In this document: piece by piece, positions 33,529-41,795 of the stretch
How positions within the stretch are numbered: the stretch's first letter is position 1
How the letters are laid out: every line of letters begins with the position of its first letter
Source: Streptomyces rubrogriseus
GTDB lineage: Bacteria; Actinomycetota; Actinomycetes; Streptomycetales; Streptomycetaceae
DNA: 64,000 nucleotides
Reading direction: 5' to 3'
Assembly: GCF_027947575.1 (NCBI RefSeq)
Contig: NZ_CP116256.1
Location: 6,882,001 to 6,946,000, forward strand
Position numbers and translations under genes: made by a program
The notes under the pieces: model-generated
The model's input: the letters and a program-made list of their open reading frames with translations, nothing else
Database searches by the model: none
What the model was told of the DNA's origin: nothing

Positions 33529-34461
33529 ATGAGCGACACTTCCCCCTACGGCTTCGAGCTTGTGCGGCGTGGGTACGACCGCGCTCAGGTGGACGAACGT
33601 ATCTCCAAGCTCGTCTCCGACCGTGACAGCGCTCTCGCCCGCATCACCGCTCTGGAAAAGCGCATCGAGGAGCTCCACCTCGAGACCCAGAACGCCCAGG
33701 CCCAGGTCAACGACGCAGAGCCGTCGTACGCCGGTCTCGGCGCCCGGGTCGAGAAGATCCTGCGGCTCGCCGAGGAAGAGGCGAAGGACCTGCGCGAGGA
33801 GGCCCGGCGCGCGGCCGAGCAGCACCGCGAGCTGGCCGAGTCCTCGGCCCAGCAGGTGCGCAACGACGCGGAGTCGTACGCCGCCGAGCGCAAGGCCAAG
33901 GCCGAGGACGAGGGCGTCCGGATCGTCGAGAAGGCCAAGGGCGACGCCTCGCAGCTGCGTTCCGAGGCGCAGAAGGACGCGCAGTCGAAGCGCGACGAGG
34001 CCGACGCGCTCTTCGAGGAGACCCGCGCGAAGGCCGCGCAGGCCGCCGCCGACTTCGAGACCAACCTCGCCAAGCGCCGCGAGCAGTCGGAGCGGGACCT
34101 GGCCTCCCGTCAGGCCAAGGCCGAGAAGCGGCTCGCGGAGATCGAGCACCGCGCGGAGCAGCTGCGCCTGGAGGCGGAGAAGCTGCGCACGGACGCCGAG
34201 CGCCGGGCCCGCCAGACCGTGGAGACGGCGCAGCGCCAGTCCGAGGACATCGTGGCCGACGCCAACGCCAAGGCCGACCGGATCCGTTCGGAGTCGGAGC
34301 GCGAGCTGGCCGCCCTCACCAACCGCCGCGACTCCATCAACGCGCAGCTGACCAACGTGCGCGAGATGCTGGCGTCGCTCACGGGTGCCGCGGTGGCAGC
34401 CGCACCGTCGGTCGAGGACGAGTCGGTCTCCCGCGGGGTGCCGGCCCAGCAGTCCCGCTGA
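33529..34461 (+). CDS. filP: FilP, intermediate-filament-like cytoskeletal protein
   Basis: 310 residues. The N-terminus YGFELVRRGYDRAQVDERI is the DivIVA-like domain motif that couples it to the tip, followed by coiled coil from about 30 to 285 with the same 51-type periodicity as Scy, and a short disordered tail (SVSRGVPAQQSR). FilP forms filaments that stiffen and position the hyphal tip and bind DivIVA. ATG at 33529 with AGGA upstream; the frame to 33391 is only open by chance. A -10-like TAGGAT at 33482-33487 may give filP its own promoter in the 207-bp gap after scy; the -35 is weak. Confidence 0.94.
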   Translation: MSDTSPYGFELVRRGYDRAQVDERISKLVSDRDSALARITALEKRIEELHLETQNAQAQVNDAEPSYAGLGARVEKILRLAEEEAKDLREEARRAAEQHRELAESSAQQVRNDAESYAAERKAKAEDEGVRIVEKAKGDASQLRSEAQKDAQSKRDEADALFEETRAKAAQAAADFETNLAKRREQSERDLASRQAKAEKRLAEIEHRAEQLRLEAEKLRTDAERRARQTVETAQRQSEDIVADANAKADRIRSESERELAALTNRRDSINAQLTNVREMLASLTGAAVAAAPSVEDESVSRGVPAQQSR

Positions 34462-34524
34462 CGCCCTTTCGCCCGAGCGGTTTCGGCCGCGCGGGGGGTA
34501 CGCCTGCTGAATCCGTACGAACAT

Positions 34525-34567
34525 GGGCGAGGCCTGCTGTCACTGGGGTGGCAGTGGGCCTCGTCCC
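34525..34567 (+). terminator. Hairpin downstream of filP
   Basis: GGGCGAGGCC near 34525 pairs with GGGCCTCGTCCC near 34556-34567 (one mismatch) and an inner CTGTCAC/GTGGCAG pairs with one G-T. It lies about 65 bp past the filP stop and before the next promoter. Confidence 0.5.
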
Positions 34568-34584
34568 GTTCTAGCGTGGTCGCC

Positions 34585-35577
34585 ATGATCGAGCTCGAGG
34601 GGCTGACCAAGCGGTACGGCGAGAAGGTGGCGGTCAACAATCTCTCCTTCACCGTCAGACCCGGCATCATCACGGGCTTCCTCGGCCCCAACGGCGCGGG
34701 CAAGTCCACGACCATGCGGATGGTGCTGGGCCTGGACCGGCCGACCGCCGGGGACGTGCGGATCGACGGCAAGCACTACGACCAGCTGACGGACCCGCTG
34801 ACGTACATCGGCGCGCTCCTGGAGGCCAAGGCGTGGCACGGCGGGCGCAGCGCCTACAACCACCTGCTGTGCCTCGCGCAGAGCAACGGCATTCCCGCGA
34901 GCCGGGTGCGCGAGGTCCTGGACACGGTCGGTCTGTCGGCGGTCGCCAGGAAGAAGACCAAGGGCTTCTCCCTGGGCATGGGGCAGCGGCTCGGCATCGC
35001 GGGCGCCCTGCTCGGCGACCCGCGGATCCTGATGTTCGACGAGCCGGTCAACGGGCTCGACCCCGAGGGCATCCACTGGATCCGCAATCTGATGAAGACC
35101 CTGGCCTCCCAGGGCCGCACCGTCTTCGTCTCCTCCCACCTGATGAGCGAGATGGCGCTGACCGCCGACCATCTGGTGGTCATCGGCCAGGGCAGGCTGC
35201 TGGCGGACACCTCGATGGCCGAGTTCATCGCGGAGAACTCGCGCAGCTACGTCCGGATCCGCACCCCGCAGCGCGAGCAGCTGCTCGACGCGCTGCACGC
35301 GGCCGGGGCCACGGTCGTCGAGTCGGGCGAGGGGGTCCTGGAGGTGGACGGCGACAAGTCGGAGACGGTCGGCGAGCTGGCGGCGCGCCACCAGGTCGTG
35401 CTGTACGAGCTGAGCCCGCAGCGCGCCTCCCTGGAGGAGGCGTTCATGCAGCTGACCGCGGAGTCCGTGGAGTACCACGCGCACGACGGGCAGCCGCCCG
35501 GCGCGGTGCCGCAGCAGCAACAGCCACCGGGACGGCCTCCGCGGCAGCCGTGGGGCAGCGACTGGAAGAGGGGATGA
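34585..35577 (+). CDS. ABC-2 type transporter ATP-binding protein, cassette 1
   Basis: 330 residues. Walker A GPNGAGKSTTMR, signature SLGMGQRLGIAGALLG, Walker B ILMFDEPVNGLDPEG, switch His in VSSHLMSEM. A C-terminal extension of about 40 residues is Pro/Gln rich (AVPQQQQPPGRPPRQP). GTG at 34576 is in frame, but the ATG at 34585 has TAGCGT seven bases upstream and no ribosome-binding site, so it is likely leaderless. It is overlapped at the stop by the permease ATG. The closest relative in sight is the ATPase at 36499. Confidence 0.92.
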   Translation: MIELEGLTKRYGEKVAVNNLSFTVRPGIITGFLGPNGAGKSTTMRMVLGLDRPTAGDVRIDGKHYDQLTDPLTYIGALLEAKAWHGGRSAYNHLLCLAQSNGIPASRVREVLDTVGLSAVARKKTKGFSLGMGQRLGIAGALLGDPRILMFDEPVNGLDPEGIHWIRNLMKTLASQGRTVFVSSHLMSEMALTADHLVVIGQGRLLADTSMAEFIAENSRSYVRIRTPQREQLLDALHAAGATVVESGEGVLEVDGDKSETVGELAARHQVVLYELSPQRASLEEAFMQLTAESVEYHAHDGQPPGAVPQQQQPPGRPPRQPWGSDWKRG

Positions 35578-36350
35578 GCATGGCGGCGACACAGGTCGTG
35601 CGGTCCGAGTGGACCAAGATCCGGTCGGTCGCGTCCACGGTGTGGACGCTGGGCCTCGCCGTGGTCGTCACCATCGCCCTGGGCATGCTGATCTCGGCCC
35701 TGTCGAAGAACGAGTTCGGCGACATGAGCCGGCGGGACCAGCTCTCCTTCGACCCGACCTTCATCAGCTTCGCCGGTACGAGCCTCGGCCAGCTGGCGAT
35801 GATCGTGTTCGGGGTGCTGGTCGTGGGCAACGAGTACAGCTCCGGCATGATCCGCACCTCGCTGGCCGCCGTGCCGAGGCGCGGCACGTTCCTGTTCAGC
35901 AAGATCGCGGTGGCCACCGCGCTCGCGCTGGTCGTGGGCATGGTCACCAGTTTCGCCACGTTCTTCCTCGGGCAGGCGATGCTCGGCGACCTGAAGGCGT
36001 CGATCGGTGACCCGGGCGTGCTGCGCGCGGTGTTCGGCGGCGGCCTCTACATGACCCTGATCGCGATGTTCTCGATGGGCGTCGCCGCGATGCTGCGCTC
36101 CCCGATGCTGTCGCTGGGCATCCTGATGCCGTTCTTCTTCCTGATCTCCAACATCCTGGGCAACGTCCCGGCGACGGAGAAGGTCGGCCGGTTCCTGCCC
36201 GACCAGGCCGGCAGCAAGATCATGCAGGTGGTCACGCCGATCGACGACGACGTCCCGTACGGACCGTGGGGCGGCCTGGGGATCATGGCACTGTGGGTGA
36301 TCGCGGCGCTCGTCGGCGGTTACGCGGTGCTGAAGCGGCGGGACGCCTAG
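35574..36350 (+). CDS. ABC-2 type transporter permease, cassette 1
   Basis: 258 residues with six hydrophobic segments (VWTLGLAVVVTIALGMLI, LGQLAMIVFGVLVVGNEYSSGM, ALALVVGMVTSFATFFLG, MTLIAMFSMGVAAML, LGILMPFFFLISNILG, IMALWVIAALVGGYAVL). EWTKIRSVASTVWT and NEYSSGMIRTSLAAVPRR are typical of actinobacterial ABC-2 permeases. ATG at 35574 overlaps the ATPase stop by four bases; AGAGGGG suits an alternative ATG at 35580. Substrate unknown. Confidence 0.9.
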   Translation: MSMAATQVVRSEWTKIRSVASTVWTLGLAVVVTIALGMLISALSKNEFGDMSRRDQLSFDPTFISFAGTSLGQLAMIVFGVLVVGNEYSSGMIRTSLAAVPRRGTFLFSKIAVATALALVVGMVTSFATFFLGQAMLGDLKASIGDPGVLRAVFGGGLYMTLIAMFSMGVAAMLRSPMLSLGILMPFFFLISNILGNVPATEKVGRFLPDQAGSKIMQVVTPIDDDVPYGPWGGLGIMALWVIAALVGGYAVLKRRDA

Positions 36351-36498
36351 AAAGCAGGCGGCGGAACCCGGGGAGGCGCCTCCGTACGGTGTCGGATTTT
36401 GCCCGCGCTTGAACGGAACCGTCAGCGCGTGGATATCCTCCTAACCCTTACGGGGGCGTGTGCCCTGCTGTCCCTGAACCTTCCGATGGGTGCGGAGC

Positions 36499-37772
36499 AT
36501 GATCGAGGCTGTCGGCCTGACCAAGCGATACGGCGACAAGACCGCCGTGTACAACCTCTCCTTCCAGGTGCGGCCCGGTGCCGTCACCGGCTTCCTGGGG
36601 CCCAACGGCTCGGGCAAGTCGACGACGATGCGGATGATCCTGGGCCTGGACAACCCCACGGCGGGCCACGTGACCATCGGCGGCCACCCCTACCGCAGGC
36701 TGCCGAACGCCGCGCGCCATGTGGGGGCGCTGCTGGACGCCAAGGCGGTGCACGGCGGGCGGGCCGCCCGCAACCACCTGCTGAGCCTCGCCCAGCTGTC
36801 CGGCATCCCGGCCCGGCGGGTGGACGAGGTGCTCGGCGTGGTGGGCCTCCAGGACGTGGCCAAGCGCCGTTCCAAGGGCTTCTCCCTCGGCATGGGCCAG
36901 CGGCTCGGCATCGCCGCCGCGCTGCTCGGCGACCCCCAGGTGCTGCTCTTCGACGAGCCGGTCAACGGCCTCGACCCGGAGGGCATCCACTGGGTGCGCA
37001 ACCTGATGAAGGCGCTCGCCGCGGAGGGCCGCACCGTCTTCGTCTCCTCGCACCTGATGAGCGAGATGGCGCTGACCGCCGACCACCTGATCGTCATCGG
37101 GCGCGGCCAGCTGATGGCCGACATGAGCGTGACGGACTTCATCTCGGCCAACTCCGCCGACTTCGCGCGCGTGCGGACGCCGGACACCGAGCCCCAGCTG
37201 CGCGAGAAGCTGACCTCGGCGCTGACCGAGGCGGGCGGCCACGTGCTGCCCGAGCAGGACGGCGCGCTGCGGGTGACCGGGCTCGCCCTCCCCCGCATCA
37301 GCGACATCGCGCACGACACCGACGTACGGCTGTGGGAGCTGTCGCCGCACCAGGCCTCGCTGGAGGAGGCGTACATGCGGATGACGCAGGGCGCCGTGGA
37401 CTACCGGTCGACCGCCGACCAGAAGGCGGGGCTCCAGCAGCCCCTGCCGCCCGGCGCGCAGCCGCCGATGCCGGTGCCGGGGCAGGGCCAGCCGGGGTGG
37501 TACGCCCCGCCGCCGCCCCAGCAGGGCGGTCAGCCCTTCGCCGCGCCGCAGGGTGCGCCCGGCCAGGCCCCGGCGGGCCCGTACGGTGCCCCGGCGGCGC
37601 CCGGGGCGGGCGTCCCGGGGGCCAGCCAGCCAACCCGTACGCGGCCCAGCAGGCGCCCCAGGCACCGCCGGTGCCCCAGGCTCCCGCCGGCCCGCCGACG
37701 CCGCCCTCGGCGGGCCCTGCGCCCGCCGCCGCGCCCGTCACCGACCCGACCAAGCCCGAGGACGCCCGATGA
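36499..37772 (+). CDS. ABC-2 type transporter ATP-binding protein, cassette 2, with apparent frameshift in its Pro-rich tail
   Basis: GPNGSGKSTTMR, SLGMGQRLGIAAALLG, LLFDEPVNGLDPEG and VSSHLMSEM show an intact ATPase core, very close to the one at 34585. From about residue 315 the tail is Pro/Gln/Ala rich. As sequenced, the frame runs on past the next gene start to 38025. If one G were added to the five-G run at 37617-37621, the tail would read on as GGQPANPYAAQQAPQ and stop at 37772, overlapping the permease ATG (37769) by four bases, exactly as in cassette 1. The intact product would be 424 residues. ATG at 36499 is chosen by analogy; GTG at 36490 is the alternative. Sequencing error or true mutation cannot be told apart here. 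Confidence 0.85.
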
Positions 37773-38638
37773 GCACGCCCCAGCCCCCGACGCAGCAGGC
37801 CGCGCCCGACTGGCACGCGGCGCCCGGTTCGCCGTTCCCGACCTACACGTCGCCGATCCCGGTGGTGCGCACGACCCTCGTGCACGCGCTGGCCTCCGAG
37901 TGGACGAAGATCAAGTCGGTGCGCTCGACGATGTGGACGCTGGGCGTGTTCGTCCTGCTGGTGCTCGGCATCGGGCTGCTGACCGGCGCGGTGGTGGCGA
38001 GCTCGGACTCCGACCTGGCCGGTGAGAGCGCGCTGAGCCTCGGCTTCTTCGGCCTGCTGCTGGGCAGCATGTGCGTGATCACGCTGGGCGTGCTGACCAC
38101 CGCCTCGGAGTACGGCACGGGGATGATCCGCACGACGATGACCGCCTGCCCCAGCCGCGGCCGGGTGCTGGCCGCCAAGGGCATCGTGTTCTTCCTGCTG
38201 GCGTTCGTGGTGACCCTGGTCTGCGCGACGCTGGTCGGGCTGGCCCACGTGTCCATGCTGGAGGGCAACGGCGCGGAGAACCCGACCGGCGCGGAGTGGC
38301 TGAAGGGCACCGTCGGCGTCGCGCTCTACGTCGCGCTGCTCGGGCTGCTCTCGCTGGCCATGGGCTCGATCATCCGGCACTCGGCGGGCGCCATCACCAT
38401 CATGATCGGCGTCCTGCTCGCCCCGCTGGTGATCGCGCTGTTCATGTTCTCGGAGTCGCTCAAGGACGTGCAGCAGGCGCTGTTCGAGTACTCGATCCCG
38501 AACCAGATGAGCATCTTCTACGCCAACTCGCTCTCCGAGTCCGGGCCCTCGGGCTGGGACCCGCTGTGGATCGTGCTCGGCGTGACCGCGGCCGCGTTCG
38601 CCGCCGCCTTCGCCCTGCTGGAGAAGCGGGACGTGTAA
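37769..38638 (+). CDS. ABC-2 type transporter permease, cassette 2
   Basis: 289 residues. A Pro-rich cytoplasmic N-terminus of about 35 residues (STPQPPTQQAAPDWHAAPG) is not found in the cassette 1 permease. Then LASEWTKIKSVRSTMWTLG and six hydrophobic segments; SEYGTGMIRTTMTACPSRGR is the conserved cytoplasmic loop. The ATG overlaps the frameshift-corrected end of the ATPase by four bases. Similar to cassette 1, so the pair is probably a tandem duplication that has diverged. Substrate unknown. Confidence 0.9.
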   Translation: MSTPQPPTQQAAPDWHAAPGSPFPTYTSPIPVVRTTLVHALASEWTKIKSVRSTMWTLGVFVLLVLGIGLLTGAVVASSDSDLAGESALSLGFFGLLLGSMCVITLGVLTTASEYGTGMIRTTMTACPSRGRVLAAKGIVFFLLAFVVTLVCATLVGLAHVSMLEGNGAENPTGAEWLKGTVGVALYVALLGLLSLAMGSIIRHSAGAITIMIGVLLAPLVIALFMFSESLKDVQQALFEYSIPNQMSIFYANSLSESGPSGWDPLWIVLGVTAAAFAAAFALLEKRDV

Positions 38639-38656
38639 GGCCGGCCGGACCGGCGC

Positions 38657-38989
38657 TCAGAACCTCGGCGCGTTACGGGACCGCTGCACCCGCGTGGTGC
38701 GGCGGTCTTTCGCGTTCCAGCACGCCTTGTGCCAGTGCCGGCGCTCGTCCACGCCCGAGTGGGCCGGCCAGGCCACGACGTGCGGGACTCCGTCCGGAAT
38801 GAGCTGGTCGCAACCCGGGCAGCGGTACGACTTGCCCTGCGCGCTCGCCCCCGCCACGTGCCGTACGCTCCACTCCTCGCCCTGCCAGTTCTCCGCGGAC
38901 TGCCAGCCGCCGTAGCGGCCGGAGCCGTCCTCCTCGGCGCTCCGGCCGGAGGAACCGGCTCCCTTGGGTCGGTTGCGACGCGGGGACAC
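38657..38989 (-). CDS. Small conserved protein with a Cys/His cluster
   Basis: 110 residues. The basic N-terminus (SPRRNRPKGAG) is followed by a Gly/Ser/Trp-rich part. The C-terminal half has YRCPGCDQLIPDGVPHVV and RRHWHKACWNA, a CxxC plus His and Cys arrangement that looks like a zinc knuckle or treble clef. The GTG at 38989 has GAGGTG upstream; the frame to 39181 has no site and codes only for an unlikely extension. Often annotated in Streptomyces as an ATP/GTP-binding protein, but no P-loop is visible. Nucleic-acid binding is a guess. It is divergent from the LLM oxidoreductase. Confidence 0.78.
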   Translation of the reverse strand: MSPRRNRPKGAGSSGRSAEEDGSGRYGGWQSAENWQGEEWSVRHVAGASAQGKSYRCPGCDQLIPDGVPHVVAWPAHSGVDERRHWHKACWNAKDRRTTRVQRSRNAPRF

Positions 38990-39244
38990 AGGACACCTCA
39001 CGGAGCTATACAGGAAGCAGGGCGGCATCCAGCCTACGCGGCACGGACACGGGTACGCGTACGGCGCCAAACACCGCAACTCCCCCGACCGGTGTTGTCC
39101 GTCCGGGCCCGCGCACCGTCCCACAACGGCCGATTCTGCAGACAATCCGCAAATTGCTTCGTCCGGCCGTGTCCTCGGCACGTGTCAGGCGGTTATGCCG
39201 TGCGGGGGAGCTCCACGTCGGGGCCGAGGAAGCAGGAAAAGGCA

Positions 39245-40273
39245 ATGCGCGTAGGAAGTTTCGTGTTGGGTGCCCAGTTCCCGGGCCAGGGTCAGGGGGA
39301 GGCGCTGCACCGCGCGGTCCGCTCGGCCGAGGTCGCCGAGGAGGCCGGGCTGGACACGGTCTGGCTGGCCGAACACCACTTCGTGCCGTACGGCACGTGT
39401 CCGTCGGCCGTGACCCTGGCCGCGCTGCTGCTGGGCCGCACCCGGCGGCTGCGGGTCGGCACCGCGGTGAGTGTGCTGCCCACCGTCCACCCCGTGGCGC
39501 TCGGCGAGCAGGCCGCGCTGCTGCACGTCACCAGCGGCGGCCGCTTCTCGCTGGGCGTGGGCCGCGGCGGCCCGTGGGTGGACCTGGAGGTGTTCGGCGC
39601 GGGGCTGGAGGCGTACGAGAAGGGGTTTCCGGACTCGCTCGACCTGCTGCTGCGCTGGCTGCGCGAGCCGGCCGTCGGCGCCTGCGGCGACCGCTACCGC
39701 TTCCGCGAGGTGCCCGTCGTGCCGCGCCCGTCGGAGTCCCTGTCGGAGGAGCCGGGCCCGGAGGTCGTCGTCGCCTGCACCTCGCCGTCGAGCGTGCGGA
39801 TGGCGGCCGAGCGGGGGCTGCCGATGCTCCTCGGGATGCACGTCGGTGACGAGGAGAAGGCGGAGATGGTCGCCCTGTGGCGGCGCCACGCGCGTGCGGC
39901 CGGGCGTCCGGCGGCGGAGATCCACGGCGCCGGACACGTCTCGGCCGGTGTCTGCCAGATCGCGGACCGGCGCACGGACGCGGCCGAGACCCTGCTCAAG
40001 GCGATGCCGGGCTGGCTGCGGCAGGGACTGGGCGCCCACGTCACGGTGGACGGCCGGGCCCGGCAGATGCGCGACCCGCACGCCTACACCGAACTGCTCT
40101 GCGGGCTGCACCCGGTGGGCACGCCCCGGCTGTGCGCGGACCGGCTCGCGGCGACCGGCGAGCGGACCGGCATCTCCCGCTTCGCCCTGCTCGTCGAGGG
40201 CTCGGGAGACCTGGCGGCGACCGAGGAGAACGTACGGCGGCTCGGGGCCGAGGTACTCCCCCAGCTCCGCTGA
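39245..40273 (+). CDS. LLM-class (luciferase-like) flavin-dependent oxidoreductase
   Basis: 342 residues. TIM-barrel landmarks of the bacterial luciferase family: RSAEVAEEAGLDTVWLAEHHF, AALLLGRTRRLRVGTAVSVLP, HPVALGEQAALLHVTSGGRF with VGRGGPW, all within about the first 130 residues. F420 or FMN would be the cofactor. Encoded after a 255-bp gap with no clear ribosome-binding site beyond GGAAAAGGCA. Convergent with the SCO5389-family gene across a terminator. Substrate unknown. Confidence 0.88.
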   Translation: MRVGSFVLGAQFPGQGQGEALHRAVRSAEVAEEAGLDTVWLAEHHFVPYGTCPSAVTLAALLLGRTRRLRVGTAVSVLPTVHPVALGEQAALLHVTSGGRFSLGVGRGGPWVDLEVFGAGLEAYEKGFPDSLDLLLRWLREPAVGACGDRYRFREVPVVPRPSESLSEEPGPEVVVACTSPSSVRMAAERGLPMLLGMHVGDEEKAEMVALWRRHARAAGRPAAEIHGAGHVSAGVCQIADRRTDAAETLLKAMPGWLRQGLGAHVTVDGRARQMRDPHAYTELLCGLHPVGTPRLCADRLAATGERTGISRFALLVEGSGDLAATEENVRRLGAEVLPQLR

Positions 40274-40287
40274 CCCCCGCGCGGGGA

Positions 40288-40337
40288 GCTTGCCGCTCCG
40301 GTACAGAACTGCACCTCCCGCGTACGGAGCGGCAAGC
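40288..40337. terminator. Bidirectional terminator between convergent genes
   Basis: Perfect 13-bp stem (GCTTGCCGCTCCG at 40288-40300 with 40325-40337) and a 24-nt loop, between the LLM oxidoreductase and SCO5389-family stops. Confidence 0.8.
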
Positions 40338-40351
40338 GAGGACCGCGGGCC

Positions 40352-40744
40352 TCAGCAGTCGCGCAGTTCCGGCGACTGGTTCAGCAACTGGCTGCGCACC
40401 GAGGTGAACTTGGTCAGCGTCTCGTCGACAGAGGAGTCCAACGGGAACACCGCCACCCGGTGGCAGTTCTGGAAGGCCAGCCGCACCCCGAAGTGCCGCT
40501 GCAGTGCACCGCGTATGGCGTCACTCGCGAGCGCACGCAGGAGCTGACCGCGCGCCTGCTCGTCCGGCGGGGGCGTCTGGTTGTCGGCGAACGCTCCGCC
40601 GTCGACCTTCAGCTGTGCCACCAGGGAGCTGACCATCTCCCATGCGTAGGGCAGGGAGGTCCGGACGCAGTCGACGAAGTCTGCTTCGTCGACCTCGCCT
40701 CGCTCGGCCTGTTCGAGTAGGGCCGGTGAGACGTCGAGCGACAT
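40352..40744 (-). CDS. SCO5389-family protein
   Basis: 130 residues. Begins MSLDVSPALLEQAERGEVDE, followed by FVDCVRTSLPYAWEMVSSL and ends LLNQSPELRDC. From memory this matches a small conserved actinobacterial family named after S. coelicolor SCO5389. It is soluble, mostly helical, with no catalytic motif seen. AGAGGAGA precedes the ATG at 40744; the longer frame to 41038 is rejected. Divergent from nucS. Function unknown. Confidence 0.85.
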   Translation of the reverse strand: MSLDVSPALLEQAERGEVDEADFVDCVRTSLPYAWEMVSSLVAQLKVDGGAFADNQTPPPDEQARGQLLRALASDAIRGALQRHFGVRLAFQNCHRVAVFPLDSSVDETLTKFTSVRSQLLNQSPELRDC

Positions 40745-41024
40745 GGGTTCTCCTCTCGCACCCCCGACCAGCAGGGGTTGCCGGACAGTTAAGGGAGTGC
40801 GCGATTCCGAACACGCTGCGTACACAGTTCGCGACCTCCCGTTCAATACCGTAAGCAACCGATCGTGACGGCACCAGGAGAATGCCCAGATGGACACCAT
40901 CCGGTAGGCCCACAATCGGCCAGTGCGCAAGACGGGGCCAATGGGAGAAGTGGGACAGCGCACCCGGGTGCCCGGGTACGGGCGAATCGCGTCGGGCCCG
41001 GCCCGTCGAGTAGCGTTGCCGACC

Positions 41025-41696
41025 ATGCGTCTCGTCATTGCCCGCTGCTCCGTCGACTACGCCGGACGGCTCACCGCCCACCTGCCCTCGGCCCCCCGGC
41101 TGATCCTGGTCAAGGCGGACGGCAGCGTCTCGATCCACGCCGACGACCGGGCCTACAAGCCCCTCAACTGGATGTCGCCGCCCTGCGTCCTGAAGGAGGG
41201 CACGGGCGAGGAGGAGGGCGTCTGGACCGTCGTCAACAAGGCGGGCGAGAAGCTCATCATCACGATGGAGGAGATCCTCCACGACTCCTCGCACGAACTG
41301 GGCGTCGATCCGGGCCTGATCAAGGACGGCGTGGAAGCACACCTCCAGGAGCTGCTCGCCGACCGCATCGACACCCTGGGCGAGGGCTACACCCTCATCC
41401 GCCGCGAGTACATGACCGCCATCGGCCCGGTCGACATCCTGTGCCGGGACGCCCAGGGCGGGACCGTCGCGGTCGAGATCAAGCGGCGCGGCGAGATCGA
41501 CGGCGTGGAACAGCTCACGCGCTACCTGGAGCTGCTGAACCGCGACCCGCATCTCGCCCCGGTGCGCGGCGTCTTCGCCGCCCAGGAGATCAAGCCGCAG
41601 GCCCGCGTACTGGCCACGGACCGCGGCATCGGCTGCCAGGTGCTGGACTACGACGCGCTGCGGGGCATCGAGGACGACAAACTGCGGCTGTTCTGA
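41025..41696 (+). CDS. nucS: Endonuclease NucS, mismatch repair
   Basis: 223 residues. [21 protein letters not shown] opens the N-terminal dimerisation/DNA-binding domain; the RecB-like nuclease core has GPVDILCRD and [20 protein letters not shown] with the acidic-Lys catalytic set. The extreme C-terminus DDKLRLF looks like a sliding-clamp peptide. NucS provides non-canonical mismatch repair in Actinobacteria, which lack MutS/MutL. TAGCGT lies eight bases before the ATG at 41025, so the message is likely leaderless. The longer frame to 40923 is not supported. Confidence 0.93.
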   Translation: MRLVIARCSVDYAGRLTAHLPSAPRLILVKADGSVSIHADDRAYKPLNWMSPPCVLKEGTGEEEGVWTVVNKAGEKLIITMEEILHDSSHELGVDPGLIKDGVEAHLQELLADRIDTLGEGYTLIRREYMTAIGPVDILCRDAQGGTVAVEIKRRGEIDGVEQLTRYLELLNRDPHLAPVRGVFAAQEIKPQARVLATDRGIGCQVLDYDALRGIEDDKLRLF

Positions 41697-41735
41697 GGGC
41701 GCGGCGCGTCCTGGGGGCGCGTCACGTACGAGGTG

Positions 41736-41772
41736 GGGAGGGCCGGGTCCGTGCGGCGGACCCGGCCCTCCC
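41736..41772. terminator. Bidirectional terminator between nucS and the NTPase gene
   Basis: Perfect 16-bp stem (41736-41751 with 41757-41772) with a TGCGG loop, between two convergent stops (41696 and 41796). It is the strongest hairpin in the window. Confidence 0.9.
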
Positions 41773-41795
41773 TTGCTGTCGCCCGTCCGGGACGG

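Noticed and set aside
36490..38025. 511-codon version of the second ABC ATPase
   Set aside because: After 37621 the residues become Arg-rich and run antiparallel to permease codon bias; a one-base frameshift explains it better.
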